64,000 nt of DNA from AP-15 sp963812675 (GTDB taxonomy: Bacteria > Pseudomonadota > Alphaproteobacteria > ATCC43930 > CGMCC-115725). The position numbers and the translations under genes are program-made. Shown here piece by piece: positions 8,838 through 16,507 of the stretch (its first letter is position 1; the number at the start of each line of letters is the position of its first letter). The DNA lies in NCBI GenBank assembly GCA_963812675.1, contig CAWEWR010000022.1, positions 81,686-145,685 of the forward strand, written 5' to 3'. The notes below the pieces were generated by a model. That model saw only the letters and a program-made list of their open reading frames with translations. It ran no database searches and had not been told where the DNA came from.

Positions 8838-9908
8838 ATGCGAGGCCGACCCCTTAAATCGGGCGTTATCGGTGGGGCGATGCTGCCCCATGCCCCGCAA
8901 TTCTTCACAATGCCCGAAACCGAGGACCGCGACACGGTCGAGCGGGTACAGGCTACGGCGGCCGAAATCGGCGCCAGGCTGAAGACCTTGGCGCCCGATC
9001 TCTGGATCATTTTTTCGAACGACCATGCCGAGCAATTTTTCCATCAGGCGGCGCCGCCTTTCACGATCCATGTCGGGGACGCGGCCGACGGCAGGTTCGC
9101 GGGCCGGAGTTTCCGCTGGAAGGTTCCGAGCGAGATCGGTTTGGAGCTCGTCCGGCAGCTCTTCCGGCAGGGTTTCGACCCCGCCTTCACCAGCGTCGCC
9201 AAGATCGATTACGCGATGGGCATCCCGCTCACCCATCTCGGCGTCGAGGACCCGGTCCTGCCGATCTACGTCAATGCCTATCTGCCGCCGCAGCCGACGA
9301 TGGAACGCTGTTATGCCTTCGGCCAGGCGGTGGCCCGGATCGTTTCCGCAATGGGCCTGAGAACGGCGGTCGTGGCAAGCGGCGGCATGTCGCATTTCCC
9401 CGGCACCGAGCGCTATCCTCACCCCGAACTCGCATGGGACGAGGCGGTCATCGCTCAGCTCTGCACCGGCAATCTGAAGTCGCTGATCGGCTGGGACGAA
9501 GCCGCGCTCGATGAGGCCGGCAATGTCGAGTTGCGCTGCTGGGCGGCGGCTGCCGGTGCGCTGGGCGAACGCAAGCCCGACATTGCCGCGCTGGAACCGA
9601 GCTGGCATCACAATTACGCTTCGCTCGGATTTTTCACGCCACCACCCGACGAACGCGATCCGCATTATCCCTCGATCAAGCCAGAGCTCGCCGAACTGAC
9701 GGCCGCCCTGCACGGATTGGCGCACGACGAAGATCGACGCCGCGATTACCTCGCCGACGCCTCGGTCTATGCCGGCCATTTCCGGCTGACGCCGCCGCAG
9801 CGGGCTGCGCTGCTCAGACTGGACACCCGGACCTTGGTCGAGCTGGGGGTCCATCCGCTGGTTGCGTTTCTCGCCAATATGCAGGTCGAGCGGCAGGGCA
9901 AGAGCTGA
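8838..9908 (+). CDS. LigB-type class III extradiol dioxygenase with fused LigA-like domain
   Basis: A 356-residue ring-cleavage dioxygenase. The N-terminal part is the LigB fold: the first iron-ligand His is in GGAMLPHAPQF, a second in FSNDHAEQFF, and an acid-base His/Gly region is GGMSHFPGTERYPHP. The last 60 residues (YAGHFRLTPPQRAALLRLDT then LVELGVHPLVAFLANMQ) match the helical LigA alpha subunit, so both subunits of a protocatechuate-4,5-dioxygenase-like enzyme are joined, as in gallate dioxygenase. The order is beta then alpha. It would open an aromatic diol next to a hydroxyl using Fe(II) and O2. ATG at 8838 follows CGGAG by 6 bases; the upstream in-frame start lacks such a site. The substrate is undetermined. 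Confidence 0.85.
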   Translation: MRGRPLKSGVIGGAMLPHAPQFFTMPETEDRDTVERVQATAAEIGARLKTLAPDLWIIFSNDHAEQFFHQAAPPFTIHVGDAADGRFAGRSFRWKVPSEIGLELVRQLFRQGFDPAFTSVAKIDYAMGIPLTHLGVEDPVLPIYVNAYLPPQPTMERCYAFGQAVARIVSAMGLRTAVVASGGMSHFPGTERYPHPELAWDEAVIAQLCTGNLKSLIGWDEAALDEAGNVELRCWAAAAGALGERKPDIAALEPSWHHNYASLGFFTPPPDERDPHYPSIKPELAELTAALHGLAHDEDRRRDYLADASVYAGHFRLTPPQRAALLRLDTRTLVELGVHPLVAFLANMQVERQGKS

Positions 9909-9917
9909 CGGCAGGAC

Positions 9918-11060
9918 TTACCGGTTCGATACGAGCCCGCTGACGTTCAGCACTGCGATCGGGCGGCTCAAGCCTTTCAACGCAATCTCGCCAAGCTGCT
10001 CCACATCAGCCAATCTGTCGATCGCGGCTGCCACACGCCGGGTCACCAGGATCTGGCCGTCTTTGGCTTCGGCGCAGAGTTGGGCCGCAACATTGGTGAC
10101 GGTGCCGATTGCGGTGTAGTCGAAGCGGTCCTCGAAACCGATCCGCCCCAATGTGGCATATCCTTGGGCAATCCCGACGCCAAAGCCTATTTCGTGACCA
10201 CGGGCCATCCATGAGCGAGCGAGCGAGGCTGCCGCGTCGCGCATGTCGACAGCAAGCCGAACCGCGCGGAGGGCCGGATCAGGGCATGGCACTGGATCGT
10301 TGAAGATCACAAGCATGCCGTCGCCGGTGAAGCGATCGAGCGTTCCCTCGTAACGGTGGACCAGCGGTCCGAGCGCGCCGTGATACTCGCGCAAGACTGC
10401 CATCACGTCTTCCGGTTCGGCGGTCTCCGAAAAGGCGGTAAAGCCGCGCATGTCGCAAAACAGCACGACGATGTCGCGCCGGTGGCTCTCGAGGATCGCC
10501 TCACCGCCGGAAGACACAATAGACTGCGCGATCTGCGGCGCGAGGAACCACTTCAACCGGCCAATCCGTTCGATTTCACTGACCTGCGCCGCAACCCTCG
10601 CCTCAAGGGTCTTGCTCGATGCGGCGAGTTCGCCCGCCTGCCCCTCAAGCCGTCGCGCCTGTGCCTGCACGGTGTCGTGCAAGGACTTGATGCGCAGCAT
10701 CGCGCGCACCCGCGCCGATAGCGCGGCATGATCGACCGGTTTCGTCAGGTAATCATCGCCCCCGCTTTCCAGCCCCGCGATGACATCCGCGCCATCCGCT
10801 TTGGCGGTGACCAGGATCACCGGAATGAAGGGCAGCGACGCGTCGGCCTTCAGCAACTTGACCGTCGCGACGCCGTCCAATTTCGGCATCATGATGTCGA
10901 GCAATATGAGGTCGGGCAGTAGCTCGCGGGTTTTTGCCAGCGCCTCGACCCCGTCCCCCGCACTCACGACTTCATACCCCTGGCTCTCCAGGCGCATCCG
11001 CAGGATGTCGACATTGTCCGCGACATCATCGACGACCAGTATCAGCGGCGGCTCACGCAT
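9918..11060 (-). CDS. Response regulator with class III nucleotide cyclase output
   Basis: About 380 residues. An N-terminal receiver domain carries the acidic pair (VVDDVADN), the phosphoacceptor Asp (LILLDIMMP) and Lys (DYLTKPVD). A coiled-coil linker (about 125-175) leads to a class III adenylate/guanylate cyclase domain with metal-binding Asp in LFCDMRGFTAF and RFTGDGMLVIF. The adenine-specifying position is Thr (FDYTAIGTVTN), as in subclass IIIb. The usual transition-state Arg is replaced: TNVAAQL has Gln where Arg is normal. It could make cAMP in response to a histidine kinase, but catalysis is uncertain. ATG 11060 is chosen; GTG 11090 would add ten residues. Confidence 0.88.
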   Translation of the reverse strand: MREPPLILVVDDVADNVDILRMRLESQGYEVVSAGDGVEALAKTRELLPDLILLDIMMPKLDGVATVKLLKADASLPFIPVILVTAKADGADVIAGLESGGDDYLTKPVDHAALSARVRAMLRIKSLHDTVQAQARRLEGQAGELAASSKTLEARVAAQVSEIERIGRLKWFLAPQIAQSIVSSGGEAILESHRRDIVVLFCDMRGFTAFSETAEPEDVMAVLREYHGALGPLVHRYEGTLDRFTGDGMLVIFNDPVPCPDPALRAVRLAVDMRDAAASLARSWMARGHEIGFGVGIAQGYATLGRIGFEDRFDYTAIGTVTNVAAQLCAEAKDGQILVTRRVAAAIDRLADVEQLGEIALKGLSRPIAVLNVSGLVSNR

Positions 11061-11090
11061 GGTTCCGTCAGGGAAAAACGAACGCTTCAC

Positions 11091-11127
11091 CGCAAAGGGC
11101 GCAATGGGTTCGCGAAGGACGCGAAGG
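11091..11127 (+). repeat. Left 37-bp inverted repeat flanking the GxxExxY gene
   Basis: This 37-base segment starts CGCAAAGG and ends GACGCGAAGG. It matches the reverse complement of 11506-11542 at 31 of 37 positions without gaps. It lies immediately outside the stop codon of the GxxExxY gene (first base 11129). Within each arm the GCGAAGGACGCG theme is repeated. Confidence 0.85.
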
Positions 11128-11128
11128 A

Positions 11129-11506
11129 TCAGATGCCATTGACCATCCTGACAACGCCATCGCGCATGCGAGGCACATGGAAATTCAACAGGTAACCGAG
11201 CCTGAACCCGCCGAGACGAAGATAACTCAGGAGCTGTCCGCGATGAACCGACAGGATCGCCTCTACTGCCTTTAGTTCGACCACCACGCGCTCGCCAACG
11301 AGGAGGTCGATTCGGTATCCATTATCGATTGTTAAATCTTCGTACCGAATTGGGATCATCACCTGCCTGCGCACTGGCAGGTGCCGCTTTTCCAGTTCGT
11401 AAAGCAGGCATGTTTCATACGCGCTCTCGAGTAGCCCCGGCCCAACAACCGAATGAACCTTGATTGCCGCACCGATGATCGAATGCCCGATCTCTTCTTC
11501 TGTCAC
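11129..11506 (-). CDS. GxxExxY family protein
   Basis: A 125-residue protein of the GxxExxY family, named for the motif seen here as GLLESAYE. The pattern IDLLVGERVVVELKAVE resembles the D-x(n)-ExK core of PD-(D/E)xK nucleases, a relationship noted for the family, but no activity is established. It begins at GTG 11506, a codon whose last-strand base is also the first base of the right inverted repeat; no separate ribosome site is seen, so GCGAAG in the repeat may serve. The gene fills the space between the two 37-bp inverted repeats with nothing left over, as if both move together. The neighbouring genes on both sides are signalling proteins. Confidence 0.9.
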   Translation of the reverse strand: MTEEEIGHSIIGAAIKVHSVVGPGLLESAYETCLLYELEKRHLPVRRQVMIPIRYEDLTIDNGYRIDLLVGERVVVELKAVEAILSVHRGQLLSYLRLGGFRLGYLLNFHVPRMRDGVVRMVNGI

Positions 11507-11542
11507 CTTCGCGTCCTTTGCGAATCCTCCGCGTCCTTTGCG
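11506..11542 (-). repeat. Right 37-bp inverted repeat flanking the GxxExxY gene
   Basis: Reverse complement partner of 11091-11127 (31 of 37 identical, no gaps). It forms the leader of the GxxExxY gene and overlaps its start codon by one base. No obvious short target duplication lies outside the pair. Confidence 0.85.
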
Positions 11543-11554
11543 ATAAAGCTTTTC

Positions 11555-11923
11555 TTACTCCGGGAGGAATTCGCGGACTTTGGCGAGGAGCTGGCGCGGG
11601 CTGAAGGGCTTGGCGATGTAGCCGTCGCAACCGGCTTCCCGCGTCTTGGCCTCGTCGCCGGAGAGGGCGTAGGAGGTCACCGCGACGATCGGCACCCGGG
11701 CCAGTTCGGGGATCGCGCGGATGCGGCGCGTCGCCTCGTAGCCGTCGATCACCGGGAGCTGAATGTCCATCAGGATCAGGTCGGGAATGTGGGTTTGCGC
11801 CATCACCACCCCTTCGGCGCCGTCCACCGCTTCGATCAGCTCGTAATCGAAGCTGGTCAACAGGTCGCGGATGATCTGGCGGTTGTCCTCGGTATCCTCG
11901 ATGACCAGGATCCGCTTCTTCAT
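11555..11923 (-). CDS. Single-domain response regulator (CheY/DivK-like)
   Basis: A 122-residue receiver domain without an output domain. Glu9-Asp10 bind Mg2+, Asp53 in LMDIQLPVIDG is the phosphoacceptor, Thr87 (AVTSYAL) is the switch residue and Lys105 (IAKPFSP) is conserved. Proteins of this kind relay phosphate in alphaproteobacterial cell-cycle or stress pathways (DivK, CpdR and similar); the DivK-like motif MDIQLPVIDG supports a phosphorelay role. Its ATG overlaps the TGA of a short upstream frame (about 45 codons ending VDEMMEAA) that also overlaps the 3' end of polA; that frame is too short to call but hints at translational coupling. Confidence 0.9.
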   Translation of the reverse strand: MKKRILVIEDTEDNRQIIRDLLTSFDYELIEAVDGAEGVVMAQTHIPDLILMDIQLPVIDGYEATRRIRAIPELARVPIVAVTSYALSGDEAKTREAGCDGYIAKPFSPRQLLAKVREFLPE

Positions 11924-12061
11924 GCAGCCTCCATCATTTCATCGACATGGACCGGCAGCACGACCCGGACGTTAAGCCTTGGCCCAATACCGCGGCATTT
12001 ATCAGCGATATCGGCCAGCGCCAGGGAAGCGCCAGCAAGGGCAATCGACAGCGCACCCGTC

Positions 12062-15055
12062 CTAATGCGCCTCGTCCCAGCTTCCGGCCCAGCCGGTCTC
12101 GACGACCAGCGGCACCGAGAGCGCGCAATGCGGGGCGCAGGCACCTTCCATGACTGTCCTGACGACCTGAGCAGTCGCCTCGACTTCTCCTTCCGGAACC
12201 TCGAACAACAACTCGTCGTGGACCTGCAGCAGCATTCGGGCGCGCAGCTTTTCGCCGGCGAGGGCTGCGGGAATGCGAGCCATCGCGCGTTTGATTATAT
12301 CGGCGGCCGAGCCCTGGAGTGGCGCATTGATCGCCTGCCGCTCGGCTCCCGCCCGGCGGGCCGGATTGGCGTCGCGGATGCCGGGGATGAAGCACTTGCG
12401 GCCGAAGATCGTCTCGACGTAGCCGGTGCGGCGGCAATCGGTCTTGATCCGCTCCATATAGGCGCGGATCGCCGGGAAGCGGTCGAAATAGGCCCGGATA
12501 TAGGCCCCCGCCTCGCTTTGCGGCACGCCTATCTGCGCTCCGAGGCCAAAGGCGCTGATGCCGTAGATGATGCCGAAATTGATCGCCTTCGCGCGGCGCC
12601 TCGTGTTGGCGTCCATTTCAGCGAGCGGAACGCCGAACACTTGGCTCGCCGTCAGCGCGTGAATATCCACCCCGTCGCGGAAGGCCTGCTTCAGCTCGGG
12701 CACCTCCGCGACATGTGCCGCGAGCCGCAATTCGATCTGGCTATAGTCGGCCGACAGCAACAGATGCCCGGGCTCGGCGACAAAGGCATGGCGGATGCGG
12801 CGGCCTTCCTCGGTGCGGATCGGGATGTTCTGCAGGTTGGGATTGTTCGACGAGAACCGTCCCGTTGCCGCGACCGCGAGGGCGTATGAGGTGTGTACCC
12901 GCCCGCTCTCGCGATCGATTTCCTCGGCCAGCGCATCGGCATAGGTCGATTTGAGCTTGGTCAGCTGGCGCCATTCGAGGACATGCCCTGGCACCTCGTG
13001 CAAGGGTGCCAGCTCCTCCAGGATCGAGGCGTCGGTGCCGTAGGCGCCGGTCTTGCCCTTCTTGCCGCCGGGCAGCCCGAGTTTCTCGAACAACACGTCA
13101 CCGAGCTGTTTGGTCGACCCGATATTGAAGTCGTTGCCGACGGCGCGGAAGATCGCCTGCTCGAGATCGGCGATGCGGCGCGTGAAATCGCGCGACAGCT
13201 CCGCGAGAGCCACGGGGTCGACCTTGATGCCCTCGCGCTCCATCGCCGCGACGACCGGCGAGAGCGGCCGCTCGATGGTCTCATAGAAGGCGGTCATCCT
13301 ATCGCGAACCAGCTTAGCCTTCAGGAGCATATGCAAGCGCAGCACCGCATCCGCCCGCTCGGCCGCGAAGTCGCGTGCCCGATCCGGCTGCACCTCGGCG
13401 AAGGCAACCAGGCTCTTGCCGGTGCCGACCAGCTCCTTCAGAGGCGTCAGCACGTGCTCGAAGCAGCGCCGGACCAAAGCCTCGGTCGTGTGCTCGAACT
13501 GCCCGCCGTCGAGCACGTAAGACATCAGCATCGTGCAGTCATAGGGCGCGAGTTTGATGCCGTAGCGCGACAGCAGATGCGCCGCGGTCTTAACGTCGTG
13601 GCCGATCTTGAGAACCCCGGGATCCTCAAAAAGGGGCCGCAGTTTATCGATCGCCAACTCCAGCGTCAGTTTGCCCTCACCCGCCTCCCCCCGGACTGTA
13701 ATCCGGGGGTCGGCACCCTCTCCCGCAATGCGGCAGAGGGGGGACCAGCCCCCACCCTTCCCTCCCCCGCTCGCGGGGGAGGGTTGGGGTGCGGGCTGGT
13801 AGGTGAGGGTATCGCCGAGCGGAAGGGAGGGCGCCTGAGCTTCTGCCGCGCGGTGGCCGACCGGGAGGTAGGCGGCAAGGCCGGGCGCCAAGGCCAGCCC
13901 AATCCCGCACAGCTCCGGGCGCGTGCCGGCGACACTGCTCGTCTCCGGCCAGATCGCGACGGTACCCGCCTGCTCGGCGGCCTCGATCCAATGATCCAGC
14001 CCCTCGATCGTGTCGACCAGCGCATAGGTGCGCGGTGCGGTGAAGGGCGGGATCTCGGGGATGACCGGCTCCATCGGCCCTGTCGGGATGGGCGCAGTTA
14101 TGTCGAGCCGCCGCGCGATGCGCGATTTGAGAGCGCGCAACTCCATTTGGTCGAGAAATGGAAAAAGCTTTTCTGAGTCGTATGGCTTAACCTTGAGTGC
14201 CGATAGCGGGCATGGCAGCGGCACCTTGTTGTCTAGTTTTACCAGCTCCTTCGATAACCGTGCCTTAGCCTCGTTTTCGATCAACGTCTCGCGGCGCTTC
14301 GGTTGCTTGATCTCTCCGGCATGGGCGAGCAACGTCTCGAGGTCGCCATAGGTATTGATCAACTCAGCCGCAGTCTTGACCCCGATGCCGGGTACGCCCG
14401 GCACATTGTCGGTGCTGTCGCCGCACAGCGCCTGCACGTCGATTACCTTGTCGGGCCCGACGCCAAATTTCTCGCGCACCTCGGTTTCGCCAATGGGCCG
14501 GTCGGTCATCGGATCGCGCATCATTACCCGGTCATCCGAGACCAGTTGCATCATGTCCTTGTCGGACGACAGGATGGTCACCTTGGCGCCAGCCTCTACG
14601 GCGTGCCGCGCGTAGGTGGCGATCAGATCGTCGGCCTCGAACCCGTCCATCTCGATCCGGCAGACGCCGAAGGCGTCCGCCGCCTGCCGCACATGCGCGA
14701 GTTGCGGCGCGAGATCATCGGGCATCTCCCGGCGGTTCGCCTTATACTGATCGTAGATCTCATTGCGGAAGCTGCGGCCGGAGGCGTCGAAGATCACAGC
14801 TATGTGGTCGGCGTCGGTATCCCTTAGGTATTTGTCGAGCATATTGCTGAAATGCATGACGACTTCCGTCGCCATGCCATCGGATTGGCGCTGGAACCGC
14901 TCTGCCTTGGGATCCTTCGCGCGCGCAAAATAGGCCCGAAAGATGAACCCCGAGCCGTCGATCAGATATACGTGGTGCGGCGCTGCCGAAGGGGGATGCG
15001 CCGCGGCTGTCGGGCGGGGTTCGGAAACGATCGGTTCGATGATGATCTCGTCCAC
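12062..15055 (-). CDS. polA: DNA polymerase I, with in-frame palindromic insert and degenerate proofreading site
   Basis: A 997-residue family A polymerase for Okazaki-fragment maturation and repair. The N-terminal 5'-3' nuclease is intact (LIDGSGFIFRAYF, GFEADDLIATYA, LSSDKDMMQLV, GDSTDNVPGVPGIG). The polymerase motifs are intact: DYSQIELR (A), KAINFGIIYG (B) and VHDELLFEV (C). The 3'-5' exonuclease fold remains but its metal ligands are missing: VAIWPETSS where FDTET is expected, KTAAHLL where KYDR is expected, and AAERAD where AAEDAD is expected. About 45 residues around 412-460 come from a GC-rich palindromic repeat inserted without breaking the frame. The start is GTG 15055 behind GAAGGA; the 37 codons upstream look non-coding. 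Confidence 0.95.
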   Translation of the reverse strand: MDEIIIEPIVSEPRPTAAAHPPSAAPHHVYLIDGSGFIFRAYFARAKDPKAERFQRQSDGMATEVVMHFSNMLDKYLRDTDADHIAVIFDASGRSFRNEIYDQYKANRREMPDDLAPQLAHVRQAADAFGVCRIEMDGFEADDLIATYARHAVEAGAKVTILSSDKDMMQLVSDDRVMMRDPMTDRPIGETEVREKFGVGPDKVIDVQALCGDSTDNVPGVPGIGVKTAAELINTYGDLETLLAHAGEIKQPKRRETLIENEAKARLSKELVKLDNKVPLPCPLSALKVKPYDSEKLFPFLDQMELRALKSRIARRLDITAPIPTGPMEPVIPEIPPFTAPRTYALVDTIEGLDHWIEAAEQAGTVAIWPETSSVAGTRPELCGIGLALAPGLAAYLPVGHRAAEAQAPSLPLGDTLTYQPAPQPSPASGGGKGGGWSPLCRIAGEGADPRITVRGEAGEGKLTLELAIDKLRPLFEDPGVLKIGHDVKTAAHLLSRYGIKLAPYDCTMLMSYVLDGGQFEHTTEALVRRCFEHVLTPLKELVGTGKSLVAFAEVQPDRARDFAAERADAVLRLHMLLKAKLVRDRMTAFYETIERPLSPVVAAMEREGIKVDPVALAELSRDFTRRIADLEQAIFRAVGNDFNIGSTKQLGDVLFEKLGLPGGKKGKTGAYGTDASILEELAPLHEVPGHVLEWRQLTKLKSTYADALAEEIDRESGRVHTSYALAVAATGRFSSNNPNLQNIPIRTEEGRRIRHAFVAEPGHLLLSADYSQIELRLAAHVAEVPELKQAFRDGVDIHALTASQVFGVPLAEMDANTRRRAKAINFGIIYGISAFGLGAQIGVPQSEAGAYIRAYFDRFPAIRAYMERIKTDCRRTGYVETIFGRKCFIPGIRDANPARRAGAERQAINAPLQGSAADIIKRAMARIPAALAGEKLRARMLLQVHDELLFEVPEGEVEATAQVVRTVMEGACAPHCALSVPLVVETGWAGSWDEAH
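13673..13811. repeat. Palindromic element inserted in frame within polA, copy C
   Basis: The ends are inverted (CCTCACCC on the left, GGTGAGGG on the right), and the core at 13760-13783 is identical to the 24-base palindrome at 335-358. The flank GGGTTGGGGTGCGGGCTGG also matches the copy near 41.06 kb. Translated on the polA strand it gives a Gly/Pro/Ser-rich stretch including QPAPQPSPASGGG. A second smaller palindrome, CCCCCGGACTGTAATCCGGGGG, occupies its left half. Confidence 0.85.
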
Positions 15056-15066
15056 GGTTCCTTCAC

Positions 15067-15282
15067 TCAAGCATTGCGCTCTTCCGACGTCCTGGGCAGC
15101 GCAGTCGCGCCACCGGCGGGTTCTTGCATCGCGCGGTTGACGAAAAGGCGGGAGCAATATGGGCATTCGACCTTACCGTCGCGCCCGAGATTGAGAAAGA
15201 CCCTGGGGTGGCCGAGCGCCCCACCGCCGCCATTGCAGGCAGCAACCGTCTCATTGATGTAGATGGTTTCGAAAGGGCCCAT
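15067..15282 (-). CDS. zf-CHCC zinc-finger domain protein
   Basis: A 71-residue protein starting MGPFETIYINETVAACNGGG. It carries the zf-CHCC pattern of the NDUFS6 accessory subunit of complex I: Cys in VAACNGGGG, His in ALGHPRVFLNL and the pair CPYC in KVECPYCSRLF. These four residues bind Zn2+. In Alphaproteobacteria the free-standing form is common and is thought to be linked to respiratory complex I. It ends 11 bases before the polA start on the same strand, so polA probably shares its promoter. The start has no strong ribosome site; a few more upstream codons are possible. Confidence 0.85.
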   Translation of the reverse strand: MGPFETIYINETVAACNGGGGALGHPRVFLNLGRDGKVECPYCSRLFVNRAMQEPAGGATALPRTSEERNA

Positions 15283-15396
15283 ATGCGACCGGGAAATGAT
15301 GTGGGTGCTGGCCCGCGCGGCTGACCGTCTAACGAGCATGATGATACGCTTTGCCGCTCCACAATCAACGATCCCCTCCAGGAAGCAGATTCGCGC

Positions 15397-16503
15397 TTGC
15401 GGCATCGGCGAGAACGCTTGAGCGGCCGGCGACGGGTAGTTTCCAGCCTTTGCGGAGGTTGGGTGACTGCCGCGGTGCTGTTGTCGGCAGGCTGCGCGCC
15501 GACAACAGATGAGGACGCCCGGCTCGCTGGCATCGGCACGGCGCGGGCGGCGCCCGAGCCGCATCCGATACCGCACTTCACCGGAACGAGCTTTATCGCC
15601 GCCGACGGTCAGGCGCTGCCGCTGCGCAAATGGCTGCCGGGCAACGCCGTCAAGGCGGTGATCCTCGCGCTGCACGGGTTCAACGATTACAGCAACGCGT
15701 TCGAGGGTCCGGGCGAAGCTTGGGCGAAGCGCGGCATCGCCACTTACGCCTATGATCAGCGCGGCTTTGGCGTCGCGCCCGAGCGAGGGTTTTGGCCGGG
15801 CCGGGCGGCGCTCGCCGCCGATGCCGCAACGGCCTCTCAAATCCTGCGCCGTCTCTACCCGGGGGTGCCGCTCTACCTCCTCGGGGACAGCATGGGCGGT
15901 GCGGTGGCGGTCGTGGCAATGACGCGGGAGAGCGGCACACCTGTTCCCGATGTCGACGGCGTCATCCTGACTGCGCCGGCGGTGTGGGGCCGCGCGACGA
16001 TGGATCTTTTGCCCCGGCTGGCCCTGTGGACCGGGGTTCGCCTGATGCCGGGGCTCACCGTCACCGGCCGTGGCCTCGAGATAAAGCCGTCTGACAATAT
16101 CGCGATGCTGCGCGCCTTGTCGCGCGACCCTCTGGTCATCAAGGAAACCCGGGTCGACACGATCTACGGCCTGGTGGATCTGATGGATGCCGCGCTCGAT
16201 TCGGCACCGGTGCTGGATGTCCCGCTGCTGGTGATGTACGGCGCAAAGGACGAAATCGTGCCGAAAACGGCGATCCGGCATTTTGTCGGCAGCCTGCCGC
16301 CGGAGTGCCGCCACCGCGCGAAGCTCGCCTGGTACGAAGACGGTTACCATATGCTGTTGCGCGATCTCGAAGGGCCGATCGTGGCCGACGATGTCGCGAG
16401 CTGGGTACTAACTCCGGCCGCGCCGCTGCCCTCGGGCGCCGATCGCACGGCGGCGGAAGCTTTCTCGCGCCGCGGCAGCCAACTCTCGCTCAACGCACGC
16501 TGA
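15397..16503 (+). CDS. Alpha/beta hydrolase lipoprotein (lysophospholipase/monoacylglycerol lipase-like)
   Basis: A 368-residue serine hydrolase. A basic N-terminus and hydrophobic segment end in the lipobox LLSAGC with Cys33 as the lipidation site, so the enzyme is probably membrane-anchored outside the cytoplasm. The catalytic Ser lies in GDSMGG, the Asp in MYGAKDEIVP and the His in DGYHMLL; the oxyanion region is ALHGFNDYS. This set matches the PldB/MGL group (Hydrolase_4), which removes acyl chains from lysophospholipids or monoglycerides. It is divergent from the zinc-finger/polA pair and followed after 4 bases by a CDP-archaeol-synthase-like gene, which suggests a shared lipid role. Confidence 0.85.
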   Translation: MRHRRERLSGRRRVVSSLCGGWVTAAVLLSAGCAPTTDEDARLAGIGTARAAPEPHPIPHFTGTSFIAADGQALPLRKWLPGNAVKAVILALHGFNDYSNAFEGPGEAWAKRGIATYAYDQRGFGVAPERGFWPGRAALAADAATASQILRRLYPGVPLYLLGDSMGGAVAVVAMTRESGTPVPDVDGVILTAPAVWGRATMDLLPRLALWTGVRLMPGLTVTGRGLEIKPSDNIAMLRALSRDPLVIKETRVDTIYGLVDLMDAALDSAPVLDVPLLVMYGAKDEIVPKTAIRHFVGSLPPECRHRAKLAWYEDGYHMLLRDLEGPIVADDVASWVLTPAAPLPSGADRTAAEAFSRRGSQLSLNAR

Positions 16504-16507
16504 CAAG

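Noticed and set aside
11453..12889. A 478-codon open frame on the plus strand
   Set aside because: It is antisense to the response regulator and polA and has no ribosome site or family motif. High GC keeps antisense frames open here.
12893..14176. A 427-codon open frame on the plus strand opposite polA
   Set aside because: It mirrors polA codons; composition follows the complementary strand and no motif is present.
15283..16350. Upstream extension of the zinc-finger frame to about 427 codons
   Set aside because: All of it beyond 15282 lies antisense to the lipase-like gene, whose catalytic residues show the plus strand is the coding one.
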